This document shows, one piece after another, positions 37,001 to 45,765 of a stretch of DNA of 64,000 bases (position 1 is the first letter of the stretch; every line of letters starts with the position of its first letter). The stretch is taken from contig CAWBEY010000012.1 of assembly GCA_963788015.1 (NCBI GenBank), positions 496,001 to 560,000 of the forward strand, in the 5' to 3' direction. Source of the DNA: JBBRHH01 sp963788015. GTDB lineage: Bacteria; Planctomycetota; Phycisphaerae; Tepidisphaerales; Tepidisphaeraceae. The notes under the pieces are model-generated. The model had not been told where the DNA came from, did not search any database, and worked only from the letters and a program-made list of their open reading frames with translations. The translations under genes and the position numbers were made by a program.

Positions 37001-37440
37001 TCACCCCGCCCACCGCCCCACCACCCCTCCCCTGCCCCCACACCAAATCCATCCCACAAACCCCCTCCATCAGTGGCCAGCCACAACAAACATTTTCCTT
37101 GACACACCCTTAACATCCATCATACAATACCCCAAGCCTTCAGCATCTTCCGGGGGAACACCAATGACCACTGCCTCCCATCCCACCACCCACCAAAACC
37201 CCGAATGCACATCCGCGGCCTCTTCGGCTTCGTCCCCCGCCAGCCCATCATCCCTCCGCTCCACCGGCCCCTCTCCTCCAATGAATCAATGCACCGATCA
37301 ATCAATGATTCAATTTTCCCCCATGCACGCCCGCCGTCCCCCAATCTCCTCCCTCCTTCAAGTCTCCAGTTTCCAGTCTCTTGTCTCAAGACCCACCTCT
37401 TTCAGGTTTTCAGTCTCCAGTTTCATGTCTCCAGCCCCAC

Positions 37441-37549
37441 GTCGTTTGGTGGTCGGTTATGTGTCGTTTGGTAGTCGGTTAGTGGTCGGTTGGTGGTCGG
37501 TTACGTGTCGGTTGGTGGTCGATTGGTGGTCGGTTATGTGTCGGTTTTT
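37441..37549. repeat. Degenerate minisatellite of GGTGGTCGGTT-type units
   Basis: About ten short G/T-rich units (GGTGGTCGGTT, ATGTGTCG, GGTAGTCGG, GGTCGATT) in otherwise C-rich DNA. The surrounding 37001-37826 has low-complexity text and a formally open frame, but no recognisable gene. Confidence 0.65.
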
Positions 37550-37826
37550 ACAAGCCACTTTTGGCCTAAACCCTTGTCAATCCTCACCCCCGTCCCAAAA
37601 CCCCCCGCGCAACTCAATTGCAACAACACAAAACCCATCAAAACCGACCCCCCTTATTCCATTCGACAACCGGGAAACGCCCCGCCAAAACGCCTGCGCG
37701 TTACGCCGCCTCGCCCATGTTCATGCGAAACCATCTTTCTCCGTGCCTCCGTCTCCCCGTGGTAAAAAATCAATCCCCAGTCCCCAACCCACAATCCCCA
37801 ATCCGCACTCCCATCCACATCCCCCA

Positions 37827-39650
37827 ATGACAATTCAGTCGCGTAAATCCCCCTCCATCCGTGGCCAAAAAGTCTCTCGCCTTGCAAAACCCCCCAAAAT
37901 CCATGAACATCCTTCCATCCTGCCCAACACACCCGTGACAAGCCGCACCCGCATCCCCCCGGAACAACACACCCCCTCCCATCGTCCCATCCCCAAGCTC
38001 CCCTCCTGTCCCCGCCCCCGCTCCATCGCCAAGGATCTCCGCCGCTCCTACCCCACCGGCCGCCTCGAATTCTCCCGGGCCTACGCCGGCGCACCCCTCG
38101 ACCTCACCATCTCCACCCCCGATCAATTCCCCCCCAACGCGCAGGCCGTCCTCGTCACCACCCTCAACGCCACTCCCAACGCCGATTTGATCCGCATCCC
38201 CTTCGTCCTGCGCGACGAACAAACCTTCTCCTGCCAGATCGTCCCCGACCGCACCGGCCTCTTCTCCTTCTGGGCCCTTTTCTCCCTCGACGGCGGCCTC
38301 ACCTGGCGCCACGATCCCGTCCCCGACGCCTGGGTCCTCGTCGATCCGCCCCAGGTCGATCAAATGCGCATGTACACCCTCATCCCCAGCGTCTCGGGCA
38401 CGCTCCCCGACTGGGCCAAAGAGCTCCCCAAAGTCAAGGATATGGGCTTCAACACCATCCACTTCCTCCCCCTCACCACCCTCGACACCTCCCGCAGCCC
38501 CTATTCCGCCCGCGACCTCTTCAACGTCGATCCCGGCTACGTCGCCGGCGGCGAATCCGCCGACGGCCTCGGCCAGCTCGCAGAATTCGTCGCCGCCGCC
38601 AAGGCCCTCGACATCCGCCTCTGTTTCGACTTGGTCCTCAATCACGTCGGCGCCGACAGCCACATAGCCCGCCATGCCCCCGAATGGATCCTCCCCGACC
38701 CCGCCAGCCCCGACGGCCTCCGCCGCGCCCGCTACTGGTCAGAAGAAGGGTGGAAGCCCTGGAACGATCTGGTCCTCATCGACTACGAACATCCCTCCCA
38801 GCGCATCCGCTCCGACATCTGGGCTTACATGACCGAATACGCCCTCTTCTGGGCCAAATTCGCCAGCCAAACCAACGGCTACGTCCGCTTCGACAACCTT
38901 CACAGCAGCCACAAGGCCTTCGTCGACCACGTCGCCCTCGCCCTCCGCGCCCACTACCCCAACGTCGGCATCCTCGCCGAATACTTCACCGACGCCAACA
39001 CGCTCCTCGACACCGTCCCCAAGTGGCAGCTCAACCTCATCCTCGCAACCCCCTGGGACAACCGTTTCGTCCCCCAATTGCGCGAATATCTAAAATACAT
39101 TCATTCCATTTCCGATCACGTCCGCTTCTTCATGCCCATCACCTCCCACGATTCCGGCTCGCCCGCCGAAGAGTTCGGCGCCGTCGAATCCACCATCCCC
39201 CGCTACATCGCGGCCGCGCTCCTCGGCACCGGCGCCACTGGCATCACCCAGGGCGTTGAATGGGGCATCAAAAAGCACATCAACTTCATCGGCCGCCACC
39301 CCCGCCTCATCCACACCGACACCCCCCTCTTCGCCGACTTCCTGCGCACCGTCAATAACATCGTCGCCACCCAGCCCGCCCTCCGCCGCGGCGAAAACTG
39401 CCAGTTCGTAGACAACGATCACCACGCCATCCTCGCCGCCTTCCGCAGAGACACCCGCCCCGGCCAATCCGGCTTCCTCATCCTCTGCAACTTCGACATC
39501 TCCAAATCCCACCCCTTCGAAGCCGACCTCTCCAACCTCCTGAAAACCGACGGCCCCCTCCACTGCACCGACCTCCTCACCGGCGAAAAAAAATCCTTCC
39601 CCACCTCGACCCTAACCCTGACCCTCCCCCCTGCGCCGCCCACGTCCTGA
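37827..39650 (+). CDS. GH13-family alpha-glucan-active enzyme
   Basis: About 607 residues from the ATG at 37827; the frame is open from 37164, but those extra 221 codons are low-complexity. An N-terminal beta domain (RTGLFSFWALFSLDGGLTWR) precedes the GH13 barrel: DLVLNHVGADS (region I), GYVRFDNLH (region II, nucleophile Asp), VGILAEYF (region III, acid/base Glu) and PITSHDSGSP (region IV). C-terminal beta domain ends the protein. All catalytic residues are present, so it should be active, on glycogen or a related glucan; regions II and IV are unusual and fit debranching-type or maltosyltransferase-like members. No signal peptide is clear. Unbroken frame, C-rich codon use. Confidence 0.85.
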   Translation: MTIQSRKSPSIRGQKVSRLAKPPKIHEHPSILPNTPVTSRTRIPPEQHTPSHRPIPKLPSCPRPRSIAKDLRRSYPTGRLEFSRAYAGAPLDLTISTPDQFPPNAQAVLVTTLNATPNADLIRIPFVLRDEQTFSCQIVPDRTGLFSFWALFSLDGGLTWRHDPVPDAWVLVDPPQVDQMRMYTLIPSVSGTLPDWAKELPKVKDMGFNTIHFLPLTTLDTSRSPYSARDLFNVDPGYVAGGESADGLGQLAEFVAAAKALDIRLCFDLVLNHVGADSHIARHAPEWILPDPASPDGLRRARYWSEEGWKPWNDLVLIDYEHPSQRIRSDIWAYMTEYALFWAKFASQTNGYVRFDNLHSSHKAFVDHVALALRAHYPNVGILAEYFTDANTLLDTVPKWQLNLILATPWDNRFVPQLREYLKYIHSISDHVRFFMPITSHDSGSPAEEFGAVESTIPRYIAAALLGTGATGITQGVEWGIKKHINFIGRHPRLIHTDTPLFADFLRTVNNIVATQPALRRGENCQFVDNDHHAILAAFRRDTRPGQSGFLILCNFDISKSHPFEADLSNLLKTDGPLHCTDLLTGEKKSFPTSTLTLTLPPAPPTS

Positions 39651-39760
39651 TGTTCTGACACCCCGAATTCCGCCGCAGCGTCCCGCCCATGTCCCCAGAT
39701 CCATCTCCAACAAATTAACCCTAACTCAACCCTCGGCTAAACTGCGGCATGTATACCCCG

Positions 39761-41131
39761 TCAACTGAACGCCATCCGAACAACCGCGATGATCTCCGTA
39801 TCCTGGCTTGGAAATATGGTGCGCATGTCCAGCTTTAACAATCCCCCGGCGACGTATCCCAACAGGGGCGGAGTTGAGCTGCGCAAGCGCTGGGACAAGT
39901 CATTGACCTTCATCGTCAGCGGCCGAAGTTCTACAGTCACGCTGGGCAGGAGTGACTTGGGGAGGGTGCCGCCGCCGACCTGACCTTTTGCTTCGCCGAC
40001 GGTGGCCGTGAGTGGCAGATCAATTATGGCCGCGACAATGGCCGTGGCGCGGGCGTGCAGGTCATTTAAGGGGATGCGCATCATGTTGAGGATGGATATG
40101 TCACCGGAAATGTCGGTGCCGCATAAATACGTTTCCACGGTGGCCTGGAGGGCGGCGGTGGTGAGTTTGTCGCATCGGAGTGCGCGGAAGAGCGGCTGGT
40201 TTTTTAGACTTTTTATGAGCCTGGCTTTGCCGGCGACGATGCCGGCCTGGGGGCCGCCGAGTAATTTGTCGCCGCTGAAGCAGACCAGATCGACGCCGGC
40301 CTTGAGCACCTCGGTTGGCGTGGGCTCATGTTCTGCGCGAGGGAAATATTCGCAGCCCAGTACCGCGCCGCTGCCGAGGTCTTCAACGAAAGGGACGCGC
40401 CTGGCGTAGGCGGCGGCGGCGATGTCTTCGCGGCGGGGTGACTCGACGAAGCCACCCATGAAGAAATTGCTGCGGTGGACGCGTAGGACCATGGCCGTCT
40501 TTTTTCCGATGGCTTTGGCGTAATCGCATGCGGAGGTTTTGTTGGTGGTGCCGACCTCGCGCAGCTCTGCGCCGCTGGCTTCCAGGATTTCGGGGATGCG
40601 AAAACCGCCGCCGATTTGCACCAATTCGCCGCGCGAGATGACTACTTGTTTGCGTTCTGCCGAGCAGAGATGGTTTAAGATGAGCACGAGGCCGGCGGCG
40701 CAGTTGTTTACGACGGTGGCTGGATAGCCGAGCAAGACCTCTAGGGCGGTTTCCAGGTAGGCGGCGCGCTGGCCGCGCCGGCCGGTGGAGACGTCGTATT
40801 CGAGATTGCAGTACCCCGCGGCCACGCGCGCCATGAGCTCGATTGCTCCGGCGCTCAGTGGGGAGCGGCCTAGGTTGGTGTGGACGATGATTCCGGTTGC
40901 GTTGATTACCGGCTGCAAGCGGCATTGGGACAGAATGGTTGCGGCCTCGCGCACGCGAGCGACGACGACATCGAAAACATTTTCAGAACAGTGGGAGGGG
41001 GATTCGTCGCGCATGCGTGACACTTCGCGGCGGGCCAGAGAGACGACGATGGGCCTGGGGAGGCCGGTGTCGCCCACGGCCTCGACCACCTTGTGTACCG
41101 AAGGAATGTCGCGTGGCGCGGTTTTTTTCAC
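39761..41131 (-). CDS. selA: L-seryl-tRNA(Sec) selenium transferase
   Basis: 456 residues from a GTG at 41131 that overlaps the selD stop (GTGA); a longer frame upstream only mirrors selD. Motifs: LQPVINATGIIVHTNLGRSP near the N-terminus, GELVQIGGGFRIPEI, VGTTNKTSACDYA, and the PLP-binding Lys in VCFSGDKLLGGPQAGI. It converts seryl-tRNA(Sec) to selenocysteyl-tRNA using selenophosphate made by SelD, in a homodecamer. Direct coupling with selD confirms the role. SelB and tRNA(Sec) are not in the window. The frame is intact. Confidence 0.96.
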   Translation of the reverse strand: MKKTAPRDIPSVHKVVEAVGDTGLPRPIVVSLARREVSRMRDESPSHCSENVFDVVVARVREAATILSQCRLQPVINATGIIVHTNLGRSPLSAGAIELMARVAAGYCNLEYDVSTGRRGQRAAYLETALEVLLGYPATVVNNCAAGLVLILNHLCSAERKQVVISRGELVQIGGGFRIPEILEASGAELREVGTTNKTSACDYAKAIGKKTAMVLRVHRSNFFMGGFVESPRREDIAAAAYARRVPFVEDLGSGAVLGCEYFPRAEHEPTPTEVLKAGVDLVCFSGDKLLGGPQAGIVAGKARLIKSLKNQPLFRALRCDKLTTAALQATVETYLCGTDISGDISILNMMRIPLNDLHARATAIVAAIIDLPLTATVGEAKGQVGGGTLPKSLLPSVTVELRPLTMKVNDLSQRLRSSTPPLLGYVAGGLLKLDMRTIFPSQDTEIIAVVRMAFS

Positions 41132-42179
41132 GGTGCGATCCGAATTCCGGGGCGGCCTTTGCCCTCGATCTGCCCGACGATGGCGAAGCTGAGCGTCTTG
41201 TGTTGCCTGGCCACGGCTTGTGCCAGCTCGAGCTTTTTTGGCGAGATGCACAGGAGCAAGCCGCCGCTGGTTTGGGCATCACAGAGGAGGATGCGATCTG
41301 CATCCGAGGCGCTGCCCCAATCGACGATTTCGTCGGCGGCTTTCAGGTTGTCCCAGGTGCCGCCGGGGACGCACTGTTTGGCGATCAGGTGGAAGACGGT
41401 CGGATCGGCGGCGGGGATATTGGCGGCGTCGATGCGCGCCCGTACGCCGCTGGCGCGGCACATGGACGCCAAGTGGCCCAGGAATCCGAAGCCGGTGATA
41501 TCGGTTGCGGCGCGGCAGAGGCCTTGCTCGGCCAGTTCGGCGCCAACGGCGTTTAGCTTGCTCATCAGCCTGACGATGTTCTTTTCCAGCCGCGTGTTGG
41601 TCAACCCACGTTTGATGCCCGTAGTGATGATGCCGGTGCCAAGGGGTTTGGTGAGGATGAGCAGATCGCCGGCGCGGGCGGCCGCGTTGGTCATCATGCG
41701 CGAGGGTGAGACCAGGCCGGTGACTGACAAGCCGTAGATCGGCTCAGCGTTGCGGATCGTGTGCCCCCCTACCAGGGCGCAGCCGGCTTCGGCGTTTTTT
41801 TCGCGCCGCCGAGCAGAATGCGTGCGATGACCTGGGGGGGGATTTTGTCGGTGGGCATTGCAACGATATTGAGCGCGCACAGCGGCCGGCCGCCCATGGC
41901 GTAGACGTCGGAGAGCGCATTGGCGGCCGCGATTTGGCCGTAGGCAAAGGCGTCGTCGACGATGGGCGTGAAGAAGTCGACCGTCTGCACCAGCGCCTTG
42001 GTGGCCGAGATGCGGTAGACGGCCGCATCATCTGCCGTGACGGCGCTGACGAGAAGGTTGGGGTCGGTTGAGATTGGAAGCCGCCGCAGCACCTGCGACA
42101 GCGCCTTCTGGCTTAACTTGGAAGCTCAGCCGCCGCACGACGAATACGAAGTCAGCTTGAAGATCTGCTCGCGTGTCAT
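41128..42179 (-). CDS. selD: Selenide, water dikinase containing selenocysteine (UGA codon), one frame slip
   Basis: About 350 residues from the ATG at 42179, which has a full AAGGAGGTGAT ribosome site. Codon 18 is UGA (42126-42128) in SYSSCGG-U-ASKLSQ: the catalytic Cys/Sec position of SelD. A SECIS hairpin follows. Downstream: TADDAAVYRI, VDFFTPIVDD, DVYAMGGRPLCALNIVAMP, then a slip in an A7 run near 41800 into AEAGCALVGGHTIRNAEP, and GDLLILTKPLGTG, DITGFGFLGHL, CDAQTSGGLLLCI. It makes selenophosphate from selenide and ATP. A naive caller would start at codon 30 and lose the active site. Confidence 0.93.
42080..42102 (-). promoter_or_regulatory. Bacterial SECIS element in selD
   Basis: In the mRNA sense, GCUGUCGCAG - GUG - CUGCGGCGGC forms a 10-pair stem (with G-U pairs) starting 24 bases after the UGA. 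The loop begins 34 bases after it, within the spacing known for bSECIS. The apical part GCAGGUGCUGC resembles the GCAGGUCUGC of E. coli fdhF, including the G-U of the loop recognised by SelB. Confidence 0.85.
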
Positions 42180-42185
42180 ATGCCC

Positions 42186-42196
42186 ATCACCTCCTT
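42186..42196 (-). promoter_or_regulatory. Full-consensus Shine-Dalgarno of selD
   Basis: AAGGAGGTGAT, complementary to the complete anti-SD, lies 6 bases before the selD ATG (MTREQIF). It decides the start upstream of the UGA codon. Confidence 0.85.
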
Positions 42197-42208
42197 CGCG
42201 ATAAACAA

Positions 42209-42235
42209 AAGCCCCCGGCCAATTGCCGGGGGCTT
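42209..42235 (-). terminator. Intrinsic terminator between the small membrane-protein gene and selD
   Basis: A perfect 11-bp stem (AAGCCCCCGGC / GCCGGGGGCTT) with a five-base loop is followed on the minus strand by TTTGTTTATC. It would end the transcript of the 42265-42621 gene. It sits only 13 bases before the selD ribosome site, so selD needs a promoter within it or read-through. Confidence 0.8.
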
Positions 42236-42264
42236 GGGATCAATGCTTTATCGGCCGGATGTTC

Positions 42265-42621
42265 TCACTGGCCTGACCCGAAGATGCTGGTATCGCGATG
42301 AGCGACGTCGTGGGTTGAGGTCGTGACGCTGGTCGGCAACGTCTGATCATTCGTGGCGGTGATGGCCTTCATCACCACGTCGTTCATGTTGAGCTCCGCG
42401 AGACGATTCACCACCAGCGGGTGACCGGCGACGTCGGCCGGCGTCCAATGGCGCATGTCTACGTAAGTTTCCTTGAAGCCCAAGTGATCCTTGGGGACGA
42501 AGAGCACCTTCCCGAGCCATTGTGGCTGGCCCTGGGTGCGGACAACGTGCAGTGCAGAACCCGCGAGCAGCCAACCGCCGACGAGCAACACGAATACGAA
42601 CAACCGGGCAAATCCACGCAT
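42265..42621 (-). CDS. Small secreted or membrane-anchored protein, unknown
   Basis: 118 residues. An N-terminal hydrophobic segment (ARLFVFVLLVGGWLLAGSALHV) is a signal peptide or anchor. The remainder is polar (LGFKETYVDMRHWTPADVAGH) without cysteines or known motifs and ends in a Thr/Ser-rich stretch. A GGAGG-like site precedes the ATG, and an intrinsic terminator follows, so it is a single-gene unit. Function unknown. Confidence 0.65.
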   Translation of the reverse strand: MRGFARLFVFVLLVGGWLLAGSALHVVRTQGQPQWLGKVLFVPKDHLGFKETYVDMRHWTPADVAGHPLVVNRLAELNMNDVVMKAITATNDQTLPTSVTTSTHDVAHRDTSIFGSGQ

Positions 42622-42742
42622 AACAGCCTCCTGCGCAAAAGTCGTTTGAATTAACCTTCAACGATAATCTATATGTTATAGCACATGCGCGCCGAGGTCG
42701 ATTAGAAAGCTGCGGGAAATCTGTAGAGCTTTTGGACTGACC

Positions 42743-44044
42743 TCACCGGCGGCCAGCGCTGTTGATAACGAATGTACCCGGTTGGGGGGCCTGCTGCGGT
42801 GGCTGGGGGGGCTGGGGCTGATTTGGCTGCTGCTGTTGCTGGGGTGGGGGCGGGCCTTGGCCGACGATTTGCGAGCGGGGCGTGGGCGGTGCGTTCATGA
42901 CGAAGGCGCCGCCGCTCATGGACATTTGGGCGGGGGCGGCCGGCATCTGCTGCTGGGGCGGAGGTTGACGCGGAGCCGTTTGCTGCTGTGATGCCAGACC
43001 CCCTTGCTGCATCACCATGGGCTGCTGCTGTTGTGCGGGGGCTGGCCGCTGCATCATCATCGGCTGCTGTTGCATGGGCGCAGGCTGGTGCATGAACATG
43101 GGCTGCTGCTGCTGCTGCATCGGTGCCGGCTGTTGCATGAGCGCTGGCTGCTGTTGCTGGGCAGGGCGAGGCTCGGCAGGGAGCGGCCTGGGGAGTGGTC
43201 CGCGTCGGGGGCCGACGGCGACACTGATGGTTTGGACGCCGGAATTCTCGACCATCATCACGCGCGGCCGCTGCGGTTGGGGGGGCTTTTGAGGGGCTTG
43301 CGGGGCGGCTGCCGGCTGTTGTGGCGCTGGCGGCGGTGTGGTGGGGGCAACTGCCTTGGCGGGTTCCGGCTCGTAGGCGATAAGGGGCTGCTCGGCCTCG
43401 GCCTCCTCATCGGCCGGTTTTTCAACGTCTTCTCCGCCGTCGCTGGCAAAGACGATTTCCTCTACAAGGGGCTCTTCCTCGTCGATGGCTTGTTCCACCT
43501 CGTCGACTACCAGGTCTTCCGCGCTTGCGGTTTCGTCGGCTTCTCCGTCTTCGCCTGCATCGTCGGCGGCCCAATGCTCATCGCCGTTGGAAGGGGCTTG
43601 AAGTTCCATCGCTTCCCCATCCACTGGCTCTTCCTCCACCTCCTGGGCCTGGGCCAGGTCGCGGCCTCGCCGGCCGATGGCGTTGGGGGCTCGGGTGGCG
43701 GCCGATGGGATGGCGCTGCTGTAGAAACCGGTGGCGTAATGGCCGTGATCTTTCTGGTGCTCAAAATCCACCAGCTCGCAGAATTCCTGGATCAGTTGCT
43801 GGCTGTTGATGTCGGTCCGTTCGGACTCCTGGATGGATTCATAATGGGCGCGGTCGCGGAAGCGCATGATCTGCACGAACCGGCCGGTTGCCTTGGAGTT
43901 GTTCCAGTTGGTGCCCACCTGTTCGTATACCTCGAAATGATCGCAGCCCAGGCGCGCCAGCGATTTTTTGAACCGCTTCATCAGGCGCGCGTGCTCGGCC
44001 CGCCGCTCTCGGGGGACTGTGTAGCTGTTGGTTTGCAGAAGCAT
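42743..44044 (-). CDS. NIPSNAP/ABM-like domain protein with acidic linker and Q/P/M-rich tail
   Basis: 433 residues from the ATG at 44044; an ATG 57 bases upstream also fits. Residues 1-100 (LLQTNSYTVPRERRAEHARL, CDHFEVYEQVG, GRFVQIMRFRDRAHYESIQ) look like a dimeric alpha/beta-barrel domain of the NIPSNAP/ABM type. Then comes an acidic region (EEEPLVEEIVFASDGGEDVE) and about 170 residues of low complexity built on PAPMQQQQQP, MMMQRPAP and PPPQQQ. No export signal. The tail is almost certainly disordered and may drive self-association. It is transcribed in the same direction as ThuA, with 81 bases between. Function unknown. Confidence 0.65.
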   Translation of the reverse strand: MLLQTNSYTVPRERRAEHARLMKRFKKSLARLGCDHFEVYEQVGTNWNNSKATGRFVQIMRFRDRAHYESIQESERTDINSQQLIQEFCELVDFEHQKDHGHYATGFYSSAIPSAATRAPNAIGRRGRDLAQAQEVEEEPVDGEAMELQAPSNGDEHWAADDAGEDGEADETASAEDLVVDEVEQAIDEEEPLVEEIVFASDGGEDVEKPADEEAEAEQPLIAYEPEPAKAVAPTTPPPAPQQPAAAPQAPQKPPQPQRPRVMMVENSGVQTISVAVGPRRGPLPRPLPAEPRPAQQQQPALMQQPAPMQQQQQPMFMHQPAPMQQQPMMMQRPAPAQQQQPMVMQQGGLASQQQTAPRQPPPQQQMPAAPAQMSMSGGAFVMNAPPTPRSQIVGQGPPPPQQQQQPNQPQPPQPPQQAPQPGTFVINSAGRR

Positions 44045-44125
44045 CTGGTTTGCCTGTTCGCCTTCCACATATGGATAGGCGGGGATTGTCACATAATCCA
44101 ATCATCGGATCAATTGACAATCACC

Positions 44126-45139
44126 TCAAGGCTGCATCTCGGCGGGCTTCATCCCCTTCTTAAACACGATGGGCGTGCCGACCAGATCGACGTTGGCCTT
44201 GGGGGGGATTTTCTCCTCCAGCCCCACCGCCCAGTAGGTGGCGTTGACCATCAGGCGGCGCATGGCTTCGTTTTGCAGGTCGGCGGCGCTGCCCATGGTG
44301 GTTGTGAAAACCCGGCCGGTCTTGCCCTCGGCGATTGAGTATGTTTTGGCCCAGGCCACGGGCATCATGGGGTCGTTCATCTTTCCCTCGGCTGGCTTAT
44401 CGGTGGCGTTTGGGCCTTCGAGCACCTGGCCCATCAGCAGCGTTTTGCAGGTTTCGGGCAGCGGCAAGCGAATGCCGTAGACGCCGGTGATGGCATGGAT
44501 CTCGCCATCGCCGATTCCTTTGAGGATAGGATGCTCGGCCGCTCCGGGTGCAAAGATTGCGCGGGTGCTGGTCTTGCCGTTGGGGGCATGATGGGTGATC
44601 CAGGTTTCGCCCAGCACCTGGCGGCCAAAGCCGCCGTCGAAGTTTGGGTCTTTGTTGGTCCAGGTAAACTTCTTATAGGCGCTTTGGCTGTTGGCCGGGT
44701 ATGCGAAGGAGTGGGTTGCGGTGCGCATTCCGATGACCGGCCGGCCGGATTCGAGGTAATCGACGATGTGCTTCATCTGATCGTCGGGCAGTGCGCGGAA
44801 GCGCGCGAGGATGATCATCAGATCGGCGCCGTCGAGGGCCGCCAGGCCGGGGATGTTGTCATTGGTGTTGGGATCGATCGCGCCGTTTTTGTCGATTGTG
44901 AACAGGACGGTGCAATTAAAGCCATGCCGCTCGGCGAGGATGCGGGCGAGGAGGGGCAGGCCGGTTTCGGGGTTGTACTCGTTGGCGGCGGCGATGAGGA
45001 CTACGTTTTTGCCCTTTCCCGCGCCGTCCTTTCCTTCCAGCGTGATCCACTGCTTGTCGGGGGCATCGGCGGCCTGTGTGACGGCGGCGAGCAGGAAAGA
45101 TGCGAATAGAACAGACGCTAAGTGGATAAGTTGATTCAT
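44126..45139 (-). CDS. Secreted ThuA-like (trehalose-utilisation-type) domain protein
   Basis: 337 residues from the ATG at 45139. A signal peptide (LIHLASVLFASFLLAAVTQAADA) precedes a class I glutamine amidotransferase-like ThuA domain: VVLIAAANEYNPETG, LARILAERHGFNCTVLF, DLMIILARFRALPDDQM, YLESGRPVIGMRTATHSFAY, and HPILKGIGDGEIHAITGVYG. Planctomycetes often encode such proteins next to oxidoreductases of sugar catabolism. The biochemical role is unproved. Frame intact. Confidence 0.85.
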   Translation of the reverse strand: MNQLIHLASVLFASFLLAAVTQAADAPDKQWITLEGKDGAGKGKNVVLIAAANEYNPETGLPLLARILAERHGFNCTVLFTIDKNGAIDPNTNDNIPGLAALDGADLMIILARFRALPDDQMKHIVDYLESGRPVIGMRTATHSFAYPANSQSAYKKFTWTNKDPNFDGGFGRQVLGETWITHHAPNGKTSTRAIFAPGAAEHPILKGIGDGEIHAITGVYGIRLPLPETCKTLLMGQVLEGPNATDKPAEGKMNDPMMPVAWAKTYSIAEGKTGRVFTTTMGSAADLQNEAMRRLMVNATYWAVGLEEKIPPKANVDLVGTPIVFKKGMKPAEMQP

Positions 45140-45202
45140 GTTTTGGTTGGCGAGCAATTGAAGGTTTCGTCTACTCCGATTCATGGCCGCTGATTATTTT
45201 TA

Positions 45203-45763
45203 TCATTCCAGCGGCGGGTATTTCCCCAGCTTCCTCTGCAAGGATCGTCTGTGCAACCCCAGGCGGCGGGCGGTCAGGGAGATGTTTCCTTCGCAGTCGG
45301 CCAGGACGCGCTGGATGTGTTCCCATTCGACGCGTGCCAGGGAGGGAGTGCCTTCCGCGCTCGCGTCGGTGGCGGCCTCGGCATCACGATCGAAGGCGGC
45401 GAGGATCTGGTCGGCGTCGAGGGGTTTCTGAAGATAATTGATGGCCCCGCCGCGCACGGCGTCGACGGCCGTGCCGATGCTGCCGTAGCCTGTAAGAACG
45501 ACCACCTGCATGGCCGGGTGCCGCGCCGTGAGCTCGCGCACCAGATCCAGGCCGGACATGCCCGGCATGCGAAGATCAACGACCGCAGCCTGTGGAGCAG
45601 CGCGCTCGGCCAGCGCCAGCGCTTCGTCGGCCGTCGCCGCTCCGTGCGCCTCCAGGCCGCGCATTGTCATCGCCTTGACCAGCCGCTCGCGGAATATCCG
45701 ATCGTCGTCGACGATCATGATCACCCTGGGTTTGCAGGCGGCATTGGTTGCGTCAGCGGTCAT
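45203..45763 (-). CDS. RegA/ActR/PrrA-type response regulator
   Basis: 186 residues. Receiver: IMIVDDDRIFRERL (acidic pair), AAVVDLRMPGMSGLDLV (phospho-Asp), VVLTGYGSIGTAVDAV (Thr) and NYLQKPLDADQ (Lys). A proline/acidic linker leads to the Fis-like helix-turn-helix NISLTARRLGLHRRSLQRKL near the end, the hallmark of the RegA group. It starts two bases after the partner kinase. In proteobacteria RegA regulates photosynthesis, CO2 and N2 fixation and respiration in response to redox state; here it may control neighbouring membrane-protein genes. Confidence 0.92.
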   Translation of the reverse strand: MTADATNAACKPRVIMIVDDDRIFRERLVKAMTMRGLEAHGAATADEALALAERAAPQAAVVDLRMPGMSGLDLVRELTARHPAMQVVVLTGYGSIGTAVDAVRGGAINYLQKPLDADQILAAFDRDAEAATDASAEGTPSLARVEWEHIQRVLADCEGNISLTARRLGLHRRSLQRKLGKYPPLE

Positions 45764-45765
45764 GG

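Noticed and set aside
37164..37826. Genuine N-terminal domain of the GH13 enzyme
   Set aside because: Low-complexity, compositionally like intergenic DNA, includes a minisatellite and no export or folded-domain signal.
42126..42128. Stop codon splitting selD as a nonsense mutation
   Set aside because: The UGA is at the known Cys/Sec site, is followed by a proper SECIS hairpin, and selA is adjacent; recoding is the better explanation.
43004..44338. 444-codon plus-strand frame over the NIPSNAP-like gene
   Set aside because: Leu/Gly/His-rich translation is the mirror of Q/P/M-rich codons; the minus-strand frame has the folded domain.
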